Below are positions 1 through 7,804 of a stretch of DNA of 64,000 nt, one piece after another. Source of the stretch: CALGKJ01 sp049322695 (GTDB lineage Bacteria; Bacillota; Clostridia; Lutisporales; Lutisporaceae); NCBI GenBank assembly GCA_049322695.1, contig JBMORW010000025.1, forward strand, positions 25,237 through 89,236. The letters run 5' to 3'. The notes under the pieces are model-generated. The model made no database searches, was not told the origin of the DNA, and saw only the letters and a list, made by a program, of their open reading frames with translations. A program made the position numbers and the translations under genes. Within the stretch, counting starts at the first letter, position 1. Each line of letters opens with the position of its first letter.

Positions 1-96
1 CTCTGCTATTTCCCCTTTACCCATGGCAGATATCTTAGGGGCATTATCACCCGGTTTGTAGGTCAAAGCAGCTGCTTTCTTTATGTTATTCTTCAT
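1..96 (-). CDS. ylqH: FlhB-like C-terminal domain protein, partial (YlqH)
   Basis: Only the first 32 codons are in the window; the gene runs off the left edge. They read MKNNIKKAAALTYKPGDNAP and onward to AMGKGEIAE, which resembles the start of the cytoplasmic C-terminal domain of the flagellar export protein FlhB (pattern A-x-A-L-x-Y-x-P-x-x-x-A-P-x-x-x-A-x-G-x-G). A free-standing domain of this kind is YlqH of Bacillus subtilis, which also follows ylqG. The start lies two bases after the ylqG stop, and a GAGG ribosome site sits inside the last ylqG codons, so the two are translationally linked. Function of the free domain is unknown; identification rests on 32 residues plus position. Confidence 0.75.
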   Translation of the reverse strand, partial: MKNNIKKAAALTYKPGDNAPKISAMGKGEIAE

Positions 97-98
97 TG

Positions 99-1787
99 TC
101 ATATCCTCGCATCAAAATGCAGCCTTTCTGCACTGCTTTCATTTATCATTTCTTCTAATGTAAGTAAACTGAAAGATTGCTCAAGCTTTATCACTTTTAT
201 GGGACTTAGTGTATAGCCCTTTACGTCAAGTGCCTCCTGAAGCATTGATGCACTTGCTTTTATAAGATCTCCAATACTCTTATCCTCCACTCTGAAGGTA
301 ACATTGACAGCTTTTTTATTTACATTGATAAGGCTTTCTAAATGTCCAAGGTTCTTTAGATCGAGAGCAACCAGTATTGTTGCATTATATGGATCTATTG
401 TTTTTCCCTTCTTTTTATCCTTAAAAACATAGAGCTCAGCAGTACTCTTGCTTTCATTTACCAATACAGGCAACTGCAGATAGCTGTTATATTGATTTAT
501 GTTTCTCATGAAGTCAATATTCTCCTTCAAGTTTGCCAGTGTGTTTTTTATCTCAGGATCAATAATGCTTTCTTGTTTAAGTGCAGCCTCTATCCTTTCA
601 CCCAGCTTAACTATATCCTTCAGCTTTTCTGCAACCTCTTCCCTGTTTTCAATCTGCTTCGGACTGACAAAAATGCGCTTTATTTCTTCCTTAAGCTCTT
701 TTATCTCACCGTTATCATGCAGCTGTACCTGTTTTTCAAGCCTGCTTAAAAACTCATCCAGCTTGTTTTCATTCCTTATATTTGACTTCAACAGGCTCAG
801 ATTTTCCGGTGTTACTGCAATATCCTTTGAAAGCAGATATACTGCTTCCTCCAGACTGCTTTCACTTATAACAGCCAGAGCCTTTGCCGCATTTGCTATT
901 AAGGTTTTTGCTTCGCTGCCTACCGGTATGTCCAGCTTTTGCAGAGCTTTAAATAGCTGCTGCTCAATTTGCTCTGCATTTGGCTTACTGCTCAGTCTGA
1001 TATCTTCTTTTATTCTATTTTCAGCACTGTCATTTACCAGAGCTTTGGCATTTATTGTATTGGCTCCCTTCTGTTGTATTTCTTCAGCACCCTTATGCTC
1101 TACGGTCATCTGAGGCTTTAGAGCTGTCTTTTCCGACTTCACAGCCGGCTCGCCTGATTCATCGTCTATAACTGCAGCTTCTGCTTTAATATCAATAGCT
1201 TCAGTTTGTGGCTCATTGGTGCTTACTATTTGCTTAACAGCTTCCCTTACTTCAGGCTCAGCAAGCAAAGATATTTTACTCAATGTGCTGACCTCTGTAT
1301 TCTTTATGTCATTGATGCTGAGCAGTAAGCCCAGCTTATTCTCGACACTTCCTTGTTCAAGGTTTTTCATGCTTTTGCTAAGGTTAAGTACATTAGCCAG
1401 GCTTTCTTTATTTACAGGCAAATTATACTTAAGCAGAAGCTTTGCTGCCTCCATACTTTTATCATTAACTGGCATATCCAGCTGCTTCAGTATTTCAGTC
1501 AGCTTTGCATTATTATCGAGTGACGCCTCTTTCTTAGGCTTTATTTCTGCAAATATGCCAGTATCATTTATGTTATTGATTAATAGCTCGACAAAATCAC
1601 CCTTACTTACTGGAATATCGCTCATTAATGCAGCAGTAAAGGTTTGTCCGCCCGGTGTTTTTACGGTAACCAGCTTATCCAGGACTTCTATAAGCCTGCC
1701 TTTAACCGTATCGCCAATATTAAGATTTTTCAATACCTCCAGCAGCTCGGGCCTTATATTGGCCAGGTTGACTGAATTGATTTTCAT
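99..1787 (-). CDS. ylqG: YlqG-like protein with C-terminal flagellar hook-length-control-like domain
   Basis: A 562-residue protein without signal peptide or membrane segment. Residues about 1-90 are small beta-rich sequence, about 90-400 are helical, charged and Lys/Glu/Ala-rich, and about 440-535 form an alpha/beta region that resembles the C-terminal domain of the hook-length ruler FliK (Flg_hook family). It sits between rnhB and the FlhB-like ylqH, the same place as ylqG of B. subtilis. FliK C-termini are known to act on FlhB C-termini, so an orphan FliK/FlhB-like pair is a reasonable inference, but no flagellar genes are visible here. The ribosome site before the start is weak (TTGGTG). 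The family is confident by position; the function is not known. Confidence 0.7.
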   Translation of the reverse strand: MKINSVNLANIRPELLEVLKNLNIGDTVKGRLIEVLDKLVTVKTPGGQTFTAALMSDIPVSKGDFVELLINNINDTGIFAEIKPKKEASLDNNAKLTEILKQLDMPVNDKSMEAAKLLLKYNLPVNKESLANVLNLSKSMKNLEQGSVENKLGLLLSINDIKNTEVSTLSKISLLAEPEVREAVKQIVSTNEPQTEAIDIKAEAAVIDDESGEPAVKSEKTALKPQMTVEHKGAEEIQQKGANTINAKALVNDSAENRIKEDIRLSSKPNAEQIEQQLFKALQKLDIPVGSEAKTLIANAAKALAVISESSLEEAVYLLSKDIAVTPENLSLLKSNIRNENKLDEFLSRLEKQVQLHDNGEIKELKEEIKRIFVSPKQIENREEVAEKLKDIVKLGERIEAALKQESIIDPEIKNTLANLKENIDFMRNINQYNSYLQLPVLVNESKSTAELYVFKDKKKGKTIDPYNATILVALDLKNLGHLESLINVNKKAVNVTFRVEDKSIGDLIKASASMLQEALDVKGYTLSPIKVIKLEQSFSLLTLEEMINESSAERLHFDARI

Positions 1788-1800
1788 AACAGCACCAACT

Positions 1801-2445
1801 TTACATCTCTATGTTTTTAGTAAAGGTCCTTCTATGTATAGGCAGTAAGCCCAGCTTTTTTATGCAGTCCATATGCAGCTTTGTTCCGTAGCCTTTATGC
1901 TTTCCGAAGCTATAGCCGGGATAAATTTCGTCATACCTTGATATTATCCTGTCTCTTTCCACCTTTGCTATAATTGAAGCAGCCGCAATAGATAAACTCA
2001 GACTATCTCCTTTTATTATTGGTTTTTGCGGAATATCCACATCCTTAAGCTCAACTGCATCAAGCAGTAAAACATCCGGCTTGCATTTCAGCTTAGCAAG
2101 TGCCGTCTTCATGGCAAGGTATGTTGCATTGAGTATATTGACCTGGTCTATTACATCGCTTTCTACTATGCCTATGCCTACACTGCAGGCTTTTTCCATT
2201 ATTTCATTATACAGGAACTCACGCTTGGCTTCATTCAGCTTCTTTGAGTCATTTACACCCGGTATAAGAACATCCTTGCCGAGTATGACCGCTGCCGCCA
2301 CTACAGGTCCTGCCAGGGGGCCTCTTCCCGCTTCATCCAGTCCTGCCACCATCAAGTAGCCCTTATCATAGCAGTCTCTTTCAAATTCTGTCATTTTTTG
2401 AAGTCTGTCCTTTTCCTTTTCATCAAGCTTTATTTTTATTGCCAT
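1801..2445 (-). CDS. rnhB: Ribonuclease HII
   Basis: Cytoplasmic nuclease that cuts the RNA strand of RNA/DNA hybrids and single ribonucleotides in DNA. 214 residues, normal for the family. The signature GLDEAGRGPLAGPV is at residues 35-48 and supplies the first two acidic catalytic residues (D37, E38); a third Asp lies in LLLDAVE (about 129) and a further one in KVERDR. The start ATG has a GAGGTGG site. It is followed after 13 bases by ylqG and preceded by a hairpin terminator that ends rbgA, so it probably has its own promoter in 2446-2508 (a TATATA -10 with a weak TTACTC -35, 17 bases apart, minus strand). Confidence 0.97.
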   Translation of the reverse strand: MAIKIKLDEKEKDRLQKMTEFERDCYDKGYLMVAGLDEAGRGPLAGPVVAAAVILGKDVLIPGVNDSKKLNEAKREFLYNEIMEKACSVGIGIVESDVIDQVNILNATYLAMKTALAKLKCKPDVLLLDAVELKDVDIPQKPIIKGDSLSLSIAAASIIAKVERDRIISRYDEIYPGYSFGKHKGYGTKLHMDCIKKLGLLPIHRRTFTKNIEM

Positions 2446-2508
2446 TTGCCCACCTCTTTGCCCTTATTTTATATATCGGAACAATTACATACGAGTAATA
2501 GTAATATT

Positions 2509-2541
2509 AAAAGCATGTATCCACATTAAATACATGCTTTT
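2509..2541 (-). terminator. Intrinsic terminator after rbgA
   Basis: A 12-bp perfect stem (AAAAGCATGTAT with ATACATGCTTTT) and a 9-base loop, beginning six bases beyond the rbgA stop codon. The flanking A/T runs make it usable from either strand, but only minus-strand genes are near. Confidence 0.85.
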
Positions 2542-2547
2542 ATTATA

Positions 2548-3411
2548 TCATATTTCAAATTCCTCAGGAGATTCCAAGGATATATTTCCTATTTTCCCGC
2601 CTCTGAACTCATCCAGAAGCATTACTGCAGTTCTCTGTATATCTATCTCTCCTCCTGATACTATAAAGCCTCTCTTTTTTCCTATGGTTCTGAGCATTTC
2701 CTCGGGAGCAATGTCAAAGTCCACACCTTCAAGCTTGTATCGCGCTATAAGGTTCATAGGAAACCTGCGCATAAGTACATCAGATAATCTCACTGCAAGC
2801 TCCTGTATATCAAGTATTTCATCCCTTATTGCCCCGGTAAACGCCAACTTCAGTCCTACCATAGGGTCTTCAAATTTTGGCCATAATATACCAGGTGTAT
2901 CCAGAAGCTCAAGCTCCTTGTTGACCTTAATCCACTGCTTGGATTTTGTTACTCCGGGCCTGTCACCAGTCTGCGCCACACCCTTGCCGGCCAGCTTATT
3001 GATGAATGTGGATTTTCCTACATTCGGTATACCAATAATAAGTGCTCTTATGGTCTTGACCAGCAAGCCTTTGCTTTTCAATCTGTCTATCTTTTCCTTC
3101 ATCAGAAGGTTTGCAGCTGCAGTAACATCCTTAAGTCCCTTGCCATTTATAGAGTTTACCAATACGGCTCTTGTATCTTCTCTTGAAAAATATTGCATCC
3201 ATTTCTTATTGATGCCTTCATCAGCAAGATCGCTTTTATTGAGTACTATAATCCTTTTCTTATTACCTACTATCTGGTCTACCTCAGGATTCCTGCTGCT
3301 TAAAGGAATCCTTGCATCTAAAAGCTCAATAACAATATCTACAAGCTTGAGATCCTCCTGTATTTTTCTTTTGGCTTTCACCATATGCCCGGGATACCAC
3401 TGGATATTCAT
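2548..3411 (-). CDS. rbgA: Ribosome biogenesis GTPase A (circularly permuted)
   Basis: GTPase needed for late assembly of the 50S ribosomal subunit. The GTP-binding motifs appear in permuted order, the hallmark of the family: G4 NKSD at residues 58-61, then G1 GIPNVGKST at 127-135, then G3 DTPG at 171-174. The N-terminus MNIQWYPGHMVKAKR is typical. I place the start at the ATG at 3411, because a GTG three codons upstream sits directly on the GGAG ribosome site. Length 287 residues, as expected. Located between rplS and rnhB as in B. subtilis (ylqF). A -10 TAAAAT lies about 60 bases upstream, so it may have its own promoter after the rplS terminator. Confidence 0.96.
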   Translation of the reverse strand: MNIQWYPGHMVKAKRKIQEDLKLVDIVIELLDARIPLSSRNPEVDQIVGNKKRIIVLNKSDLADEGINKKWMQYFSREDTRAVLVNSINGKGLKDVTAAANLLMKEKIDRLKSKGLLVKTIRALIIGIPNVGKSTFINKLAGKGVAQTGDRPGVTKSKQWIKVNKELELLDTPGILWPKFEDPMVGLKLAFTGAIRDEILDIQELAVRLSDVLMRRFPMNLIARYKLEGVDFDIAPEEMLRTIGKKRGFIVSGGEIDIQRTAVMLLDEFRGGKIGNISLESPEEFEI

Positions 3412-3500
3412 ATATATCACACTCCAACTACGGACTACATTTTGTAAGTCATGCTTTTATTTTATCACAATATAACAGTATAAATTCAATGAAAACTAAA

Positions 3501-3518
3501 AAGGGCTTTGCAGCCCTT
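3501..3518 (-). terminator. Intrinsic terminator after rplS
   Basis: Minus-strand stem AAGGGCT/AGCCCTT with loop GCAA followed by TTTAGTTTTC, 18 bases beyond the rplS stop. Confidence 0.85.
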
Positions 3519-3535
3519 ATCAATCGAAGAATATA

Positions 3536-3883
3536 CTATCTTGTTCTTAACTCCTTTATCTTAGCAGCCTTACCTGTTCTTCCTCTCAAGTAGTTAAGCT
3601 TAGCTCTTCTAACTTTACCTTTTCTGACAACTTCAATCTTATCCAGCATTGGTGAGTGAACAGGGAAAGTTCTTTCAACACCTATACCATAGGATAATCT
3701 TCTAACGGTAAATGTTTCAGTAAGGCCTCCGCCTTGTCTCTTTAAAACATTACCTTCATATACCTGAATTCTTTCTCTGTTACCTTCTTTTACCTTAACG
3801 TGTACCTTTACTTGGTCTCCTACGCTAAATTCCGGTATATCATTTCTTAATTGTTCGCTTTCAACAACTTTAATTAGGTCCAT
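3536..3883 (-). CDS. rplS: 50S ribosomal protein L19
   Basis: Structural protein of the large subunit at the 30S-50S interface. 115 residues from the chosen start, normal for L19; recognisable blocks are VGDQVKVHVKVKEGNRERIQ, RQGGGL, TFTVRRLSYGIGVERTFP and the basic end RRAKLNYLRGRTGKAAKIKE. Two adjacent ATG codons (3886 and 3883) follow GGAAGGAGGGAC. The second gives the usual N-terminus MDLIKVVE and 8-base spacing, so I prefer it; an in-frame extension to 3913 is unlikely because it runs through the ribosome site. It has its own promoter and a structured leader, described separately, and is followed by a terminator, so it can be expressed apart from trmD. Confidence 0.97.
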   Translation of the reverse strand: MDLIKVVESEQLRNDIPEFSVGDQVKVHVKVKEGNRERIQVYEGNVLKRQGGGLTETFTVRRLSYGIGVERTFPVHSPMLDKIEVVRKGKVRRAKLNYLRGRTGKAAKIKELRTR

Positions 3884-3886
3884 CAT

Positions 3887-3978
3887 AGTCCCTCCTTCCG
3901 CGTAGACGTTCATGTTCTGTGACAGCGGAACGCCCGTGATAACGTTAAAATTATATCACAACACCAGCTTGTATGCAA
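3887..3978 (-). promoter_or_regulatory. rplS promoter and structured L19-type leader
   Basis: A vegetative promoter is plain on the minus strand: TTGCAT at 3978-3973, 17 bases, TATAAT at 3955-3950, directly after the trmD stop. The transcript would begin near 3943, giving a leader of about 60 bases. In it TTCCGC (3930-3925) pairs perfectly with GCGGAA (3901-3896), which abuts the GGAGGG ribosome site, and ACGTT further upstream can pair with AACGT between these arms, so the two pairings interleave. A ribosomal protein L19 leader is a known autoregulatory RNA class in Bacillota; I assign this one by position and structure only. Confidence 0.65.
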
Positions 3979-3981
3979 CAA

Positions 3982-4728
3982 TTATTTGCCGGTGTTTAGA
4001 TCTTTTTTTATCTGCTCAAGCATTTTCATATCTTGTTTACTGAGCTGTACCTTTTCAAGCAGATCAGGTCTTCTTTCCATAGTCCTTTTGAGAGACTGGT
4101 ATCGTCTCCACTTATCCACATTCTCATGATGTCCTGATAAAAGTATCTCAGGCACCTTCATACCGTAAAAATCAGGAGGTCTGGTATATTGAGGATATTC
4201 CAGCAAACCGTCTCCAAAGGATTCTACGCAGTGAGAGGCATCCTCCTTTAAAACCCCCGGCAATAGTCTGCAGGCAGCATCTATAACAGCCATTGCAGCA
4301 ATCTCCCCTCCTGTAAGAACAAAATCTCCAAGGGAGAGCTCCTCGTCCACAAGTCCTTCTGAGACTCTTTCGTCTATACCCTCATAATGACCACATATAA
4401 ACAAAATATTCTCATGTGTCAAAAGCTCTTTTGCCTTGTTCTGGTCAAAGGTCTTCCCCTGAGGGCTCATGAGTATAATGTGAGGCTTTTTTCCGAGCTG
4501 TGCAGCTACACTGTCCACAGCAGAAAAAATCGGCTGGCATTGCATTACCATACCCAAACCGCCGCCGTATGGATAGTCATCCACTCTATTATGCTTATTA
4601 TCAGTGTAGTTTCTTATATTATGAAAATTAAGGCTTACAATACCATTCTTTTCAGCTTTTCCTATAATACTCGTTCTCAGCACTGCTTCAAACATTTCAG
4701 GAAAAAGCGTCAATACATCAATTCTCAT
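3982..4728 (-). CDS. trmD: tRNA (guanine-N1)-methyltransferase
   Basis: Methylates G37 of tRNAs with S-adenosylmethionine, which prevents +1 frameshifting. 248 residues. The SPOUT-family knot motifs are present: MRIDVLTLFPEMFE at the start, YPYGGGLGMVMQ, LMSPQGKTFDQ, FICGHYEGIDERV and SLGDFVLTGGE. Its ATG follows the rimM TAA with no gap, so the pair is translationally coupled. The order rimM-trmD-rplS is conserved in most Bacillota. Confidence 0.98.
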   Translation of the reverse strand: MRIDVLTLFPEMFEAVLRTSIIGKAEKNGIVSLNFHNIRNYTDNKHNRVDDYPYGGGLGMVMQCQPIFSAVDSVAAQLGKKPHIILMSPQGKTFDQNKAKELLTHENILFICGHYEGIDERVSEGLVDEELSLGDFVLTGGEIAAMAVIDAACRLLPGVLKEDASHCVESFGDGLLEYPQYTRPPDFYGMKVPEILLSGHHENVDKWRRYQSLKRTMERRPDLLEKVQLSKQDMKMLEQIKKDLNTGK

Positions 4729-5235
4729 TTATAACAATCCCTCTGGAAGCTCTACTATTATTTTACCCTCTTCTATATTAATTTCCTTTACTACACTTTT
4801 CAATGCAGGAATAAGTATTTCCTTACCATTTTCAGGCTTTACAATATACACGTCATTGCTGCCTGTCTGAATTATATCCTTGATGCTTCCCAAATGAACA
4901 CCGTCCATATCTATTACAGACAAGCCCAAAAGATCGCAAATGAAGTAGCTGTCCTTCGGAAGCTTTACCGCATTCTTTCTGTCTACCTTTATGTACTGCT
5001 CTTTCAGCTTCTCTGCAGCCTCTACAGTATCAATGCTTTCAAGCTTTAAAACAACAGTATTCTTCAAAAGCTTTGAGCTTATTACAGTGTACTTCTGCAG
5101 CGCATCATTTTTTTCTATATATACTTCCTTAAGCTTTTTGAATCTGTTGACATCATTGGTAAGGGGAAATACCTTTACCTCTCCCTTAACCCCATGTGTA
5201 TTTATTATTTGACCAATACTCAAATAATTTTCCAT
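4729..5235 (-). CDS. rimM: 16S rRNA processing protein RimM
   Basis: Assembly factor that binds S19 and helps 30S head maturation. 168 residues from the ATG at 5235, which has an AGGTGAT site; the reading frame is open further upstream but without a better ribosome site. Motifs: YLSIGQIINTHGVKGEVKV at the start of the RimM domain, then the PRC-barrel-like half with SYFICDLLGLSV and GKEILIPALKSVV. It directly abuts trmD. Confident by motif and by neighbours. Confidence 0.97.
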   Translation of the reverse strand: MENYLSIGQIINTHGVKGEVKVFPLTNDVNRFKKLKEVYIEKNDALQKYTVISSKLLKNTVVLKLESIDTVEAAEKLKEQYIKVDRKNAVKLPKDSYFICDLLGLSVIDMDGVHLGSIKDIIQTGSNDVYIVKPENGKEILIPALKSVVKEINIEEGKIIVELPEGLL

Positions 5236-5269
5236 TTTTATCACCTGCACATTATTTAGGGGCAAGAAA

Positions 5270-5309
5270 GGAGAACAAACTTCATAACACTGATTACTGT
5301 TTGTTCTCC
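5270..5309 (-). repeat. Perfect 11-bp inverted repeat between khpA and rimM
   Basis: GGAGAACAAAC at 5270-5280 and GTTTGTTCTCC at 5299-5309, loop of 18 bases. The minus strand continues with TTTCTTGCCCC, a weak U tract. The loop contains CAGTAAT-CAGTGTT when read on the minus strand, resembling the heptamers of the repeat at 7805-7927. It could be a weak terminator, a processing site or a worn repeat copy. Confidence 0.6.
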
Positions 5310-5377
5310 CGGATAGCCTGGAAGCTCCTTGCTAGAATTCACAACAAAGCAACCGTGCTATTACTAACCCTTATCAA

Positions 5378-5605
5378 TTATAATATTTCTACTATAACTT
5401 TTTTGTCGATCTTGGCTGCAGCCGATTTTACCACAGTTCTGATCGCCTTGGCAATTCTACCCTGTTTGCCTATTACCTTACCCATGTCTTCAGGAGCTAC
5501 AGTAAGTTCAATAATTATTGACTTATCTCCTTCAGTCTGCTTAACCTTTACTTCATCAGGGTTATCTACAAGATGTCTTGCAATTACTTCTACTAATTCT
5601 TTCAA
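5378..5605 (-). CDS. khpA: KH-domain RNA-binding protein KhpA (YlqC)
   Basis: 75-residue single KH domain. The RNA-binding GxxG loop is in MGKVIGKQGRIAKAIRTVV, followed by the closing helix and strand. KhpA-type proteins bind RNA and affect cell division or small-RNA function in other Bacillota. The start is a TTG (5605-5603) with GGGAAG eight bases upstream; the N-terminus MKELVEVIARHLVDNPDEV matches the family. Position between rpsP and rimM is the usual one. Confidence 0.95.
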   Translation of the reverse strand: MKELVEVIARHLVDNPDEVKVKQTEGDKSIIIELTVAPEDMGKVIGKQGRIAKAIRTVVKSAAAKIDKKVIVEIL

Positions 5606-5660
5606 CTAAAACACTTCCCATCGAAGTTATTTGATACGGAACTACTTTTATAAATCTTTA

Positions 5661-5909
5661 TTAGCCTTCAATTATTCCGCTCTTCTTTAAAAGTGATTTA
5701 ACTGTATCAGAAGGTTGTGCACCATCCTTCAACCACTTTTGAGCCTTCTCAGCATCTATTTTAATTTCAGCTGGTTCTGTTATAGGGTTGTAATAACCTA
5801 TTTCTTCAATGAACTTTCCATCTCTTGGTGATCTGGAATCTGCAACTACTACTCTGTAGAAAGGTGCTTTCTTCGCGCCCATTCTTCTCAATCTGATTTT
5901 TACTGCCAT
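5661..5909 (-). CDS. rpsP: 30S ribosomal protein S16
   Basis: 82 residues, normal for S16. The N-terminus MAVKIRLRRMGAKKAPFYRV and VVADSRSPRDGKFIEEIGYY are family hallmarks. The start at 5909 is set by AAGGAGGTGAATCAA directly before it; the ATG three codons earlier overlaps that ribosome site. Lies between ffh and khpA in the ffh-rpsP-khpA-rimM-trmD operon. Confidence 0.98.
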   Translation of the reverse strand: MAVKIRLRRMGAKKAPFYRVVVADSRSPRDGKFIEEIGYYNPITEPAEIKIDAEKAQKWLKDGAQPSDTVKSLLKKSGIIEG

Positions 5910-5967
5910 TTGATTCACCTCCTTATAAGCTTATGATAATTTTATATATGAAATCTATATAAACTTT

Positions 5968-7308
5968 TTATTTAAAGAAAGGAAACTTCTTTTTACCCTT
6001 CTTTACATCCTTCTCCATGCCGACAAACTGCTTCATCATTTTCTTGGTCTGCTCGAAGCCCTTTAATACCTTGTTGACATCCTGTATGGTAGTACCGCTT
6101 CCTGCTGCTATTCTTTTTCTTCTGCTGGCATTCAGTATGTCAGGGTTTATCCTTTCTTTTTTAGTCATGGACTTTATTATTGCCTCAACCTTGACCAGTT
6201 CTTTATCATCTACCTCAATACCCTTCAGCTTGCCAGAGTTCATTCCGGGAATCATTTCCAGCAGCTGGCTTAAGGGTCCCATTTTCTTCATTTGCTGCAG
6301 CTGATCCAGATAATCCTCAAAGGTAAACTGCTGGCTGCGCATTTTCTTCTCAAGCTCAAGAGCCTTCTTTTCATCAAAATTTGCCTGTGCCTTTTCTATA
6401 AGTGTCAGCACATCACCCATTCCAAGTATTCTTGATGCCATTCTGTCAGGATGGAAGGGCTCCAGCTCATCAGGCTTTTCGCCGATACCTGCAAACTTTA
6501 TAGGCTTGCCTGTAACAGCTTTTACTGATAATGCAGCACCACCTCTGGTATCACTGTCCAGCTTTGTCAGTATTACTCCGTCTATGCCCAGCTTCTCATT
6601 GAAGGTTTCGGATACATTGACGGCTTCCTGACCTGTCATAGAATCAACCACCAGCAGTATTTCTGTTGGCTTAACATTCTTTTTGATATTTACCAGCTCA
6701 TCCATCAGCTCTTCATCGATATGCAGCCTGCCGGCTGTATCTATTATAACTACATCCTTGCCATTCTTGAATGCATGCTCCAGTGCTGCCTTGGATATAT
6801 CAACGGGGTTAAGCTTGTCACCCATTGAAAAAACATCTACTCCAACCTTTTCTCCTACAACATGAAGCTGTTTGATTGCTGCGGGCCTGTATATATCACA
6901 GGCTACCAGCAGAGGATTCTTGCCTTGCTTTTTAAGATATGCGCCAAGCTTGCCGCACATGGTAGTCTTACCTGCACCCTGCAACCCTACCATTAGAAGT
7001 ATCGTAGGTGGCTTGGATGAAAAAACAATTTTGCTGTGTGTACTTCCCATCAGCTCTGTCAGCTGATCATTAACAATCTTTATAACCTGCTGCCCCGGAG
7101 TAAGGCTCTCTAATACTTCTGAGCCTACTGCCCTTTCTGTAACCTTGGTCACAAAGTCTTTTGCAACCTTGAAGTTTACATCTGCTTCCAAAAGTGCCAT
7201 TCTCACTTCTCTCATAGCTTCCTTGACATCTTTTTCGGACAGCTTGCCTGCACCTCTGAGCTTCTTTAAAGTTTCCTGTAGTTTTCCCGCTAAACCTTCA
7301 AAAGCCAT
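5968..7308 (-). CDS. ffh: Signal recognition particle protein Ffh (SRP54)
   Basis: GTPase that binds 4.5S/6S RNA and hydrophobic signal sequences and docks with FtsY. 446 residues. N-domain 1-90; G1 motif GLQGAGKTT at about 108-116; DTAGR at about 190; TKLD at about 247; Met-rich M domain after 300 with MGPLSQLLEMIPGMNSGK and the SRP RNA-binding helix INPDILNASRRKRIAAGSG. The start has GGGGAGGTAATTAA. It follows ylxM by 51 bases and shares its promoter. Confidence 0.99.
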   Translation of the reverse strand: MAFEGLAGKLQETLKKLRGAGKLSEKDVKEAMREVRMALLEADVNFKVAKDFVTKVTERAVGSEVLESLTPGQQVIKIVNDQLTELMGSTHSKIVFSSKPPTILLMVGLQGAGKTTMCGKLGAYLKKQGKNPLLVACDIYRPAAIKQLHVVGEKVGVDVFSMGDKLNPVDISKAALEHAFKNGKDVVIIDTAGRLHIDEELMDELVNIKKNVKPTEILLVVDSMTGQEAVNVSETFNEKLGIDGVILTKLDSDTRGGAALSVKAVTGKPIKFAGIGEKPDELEPFHPDRMASRILGMGDVLTLIEKAQANFDEKKALELEKKMRSQQFTFEDYLDQLQQMKKMGPLSQLLEMIPGMNSGKLKGIEVDDKELVKVEAIIKSMTKKERINPDILNASRRKRIAAGSGTTIQDVNKVLKGFEQTKKMMKQFVGMEKDVKKGKKKFPFFK

Positions 7309-7359
7309 TTAATTACCTCCCCTGATTGGGATGATTTTATTTAAAAATACATTTTTGAC

Positions 7360-7713
7360 TTATAACAGTTTATCAATATAGTCTTTTATTTTAATTATAT
7401 TGTTTTTCAAACTTTCCACATCTGTATTTCTGCTCAATAATACTTCGTCCAGCATGCTGTCAATTTCTTTAATATTGTCCTTCTGCTGTAAAAATCTATT
7501 CACAAGTCCCAGCTTTTCTTCGTACTCGTAGAGCGTTTTTTCTGCTCTCTTCAGTGTATCATAAACTCCCTGCCTGCTGATTCCCAGCTGTTCGGAAATC
7601 TCACTTAAAGACATATCATTGCTATAGTACATTTCAACTATGTCAATCTGTTTTCCTGTAAGAAGCTGGCCGTAGAAATCAAACAGCAGTGCTATCTGTA
7701 CCATCTTTTCCAT
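7360..7713 (-). CDS. ylxM: YlxM family helix-turn-helix protein
   Basis: 117 residues from the ATG at 7713 (AGAGGTAAAACT site). The helix-turn-helix is at about residues 34-57, SLSEISEQLGISRQGVYDTL, resembling sigma-factor region 4. YlxM proteins are found next to ffh across Bacillota and are reported to associate with the SRP. The frame remains open upstream but would run back through the large inverted repeat in the leader, which makes a longer protein unlikely. Confidence 0.93.
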   Translation of the reverse strand: MEKMVQIALLFDFYGQLLTGKQIDIVEMYYSNDMSLSEISEQLGISRQGVYDTLKRAEKTLYEYEEKLGLVNRFLQQKDNIKEIDSMLDEVLLSRNTDVESLKNNIIKIKDYIDKLL

Positions 7714-7736
7714 AGTTTTACCTCTGTGTATTATTG

Positions 7737-7802
7737 AAAATACCAATGTAAAGGTCAAAGCCTTTACATTGGTATTTTATATGAGTATTAAAAATTTGTC
7801 AA
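7737..7802 (-). promoter_or_regulatory. ylxM-ffh promoter overlapped by a perfect 18-bp inverted repeat
   Basis: Minus strand: consensus -35 TTGACA (7802-7797), 17-base spacer, -10 TAAAAT (7779-7774). The -10 overlaps the outer end of an inverted repeat with 18-bp perfect arms (7737-7754 and 7761-7778) and a 6-base loop. The transcript should start near 7767, inside one arm, so the RNA would carry a 5'-terminal hairpin of 10 or more base pairs ending about 25 bases before the ylxM start. Confidence 0.85.
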
Positions 7803-7804
7803 CA

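Noticed and set aside
499..1848. Long plus-strand frames opposite ylqG
   Set aside because: Antisense shadows of a Lys/Glu-rich gene; low-complexity Ser/Phe/Leu sequence and no ribosome sites.
2534..3475. Open frame of 313 codons on the plus strand
   Set aside because: It lies opposite rbgA and its composition (Ser/Leu/Ile/Phe-rich) is what an antisense reading of a real gene gives; no ribosome site or family motif.
5240..5265. N-terminal extension of rimM to 5265
   Set aside because: The extension runs through the AGGTGAT ribosome site of the ATG at 5235 and adds residues not seen in the family.
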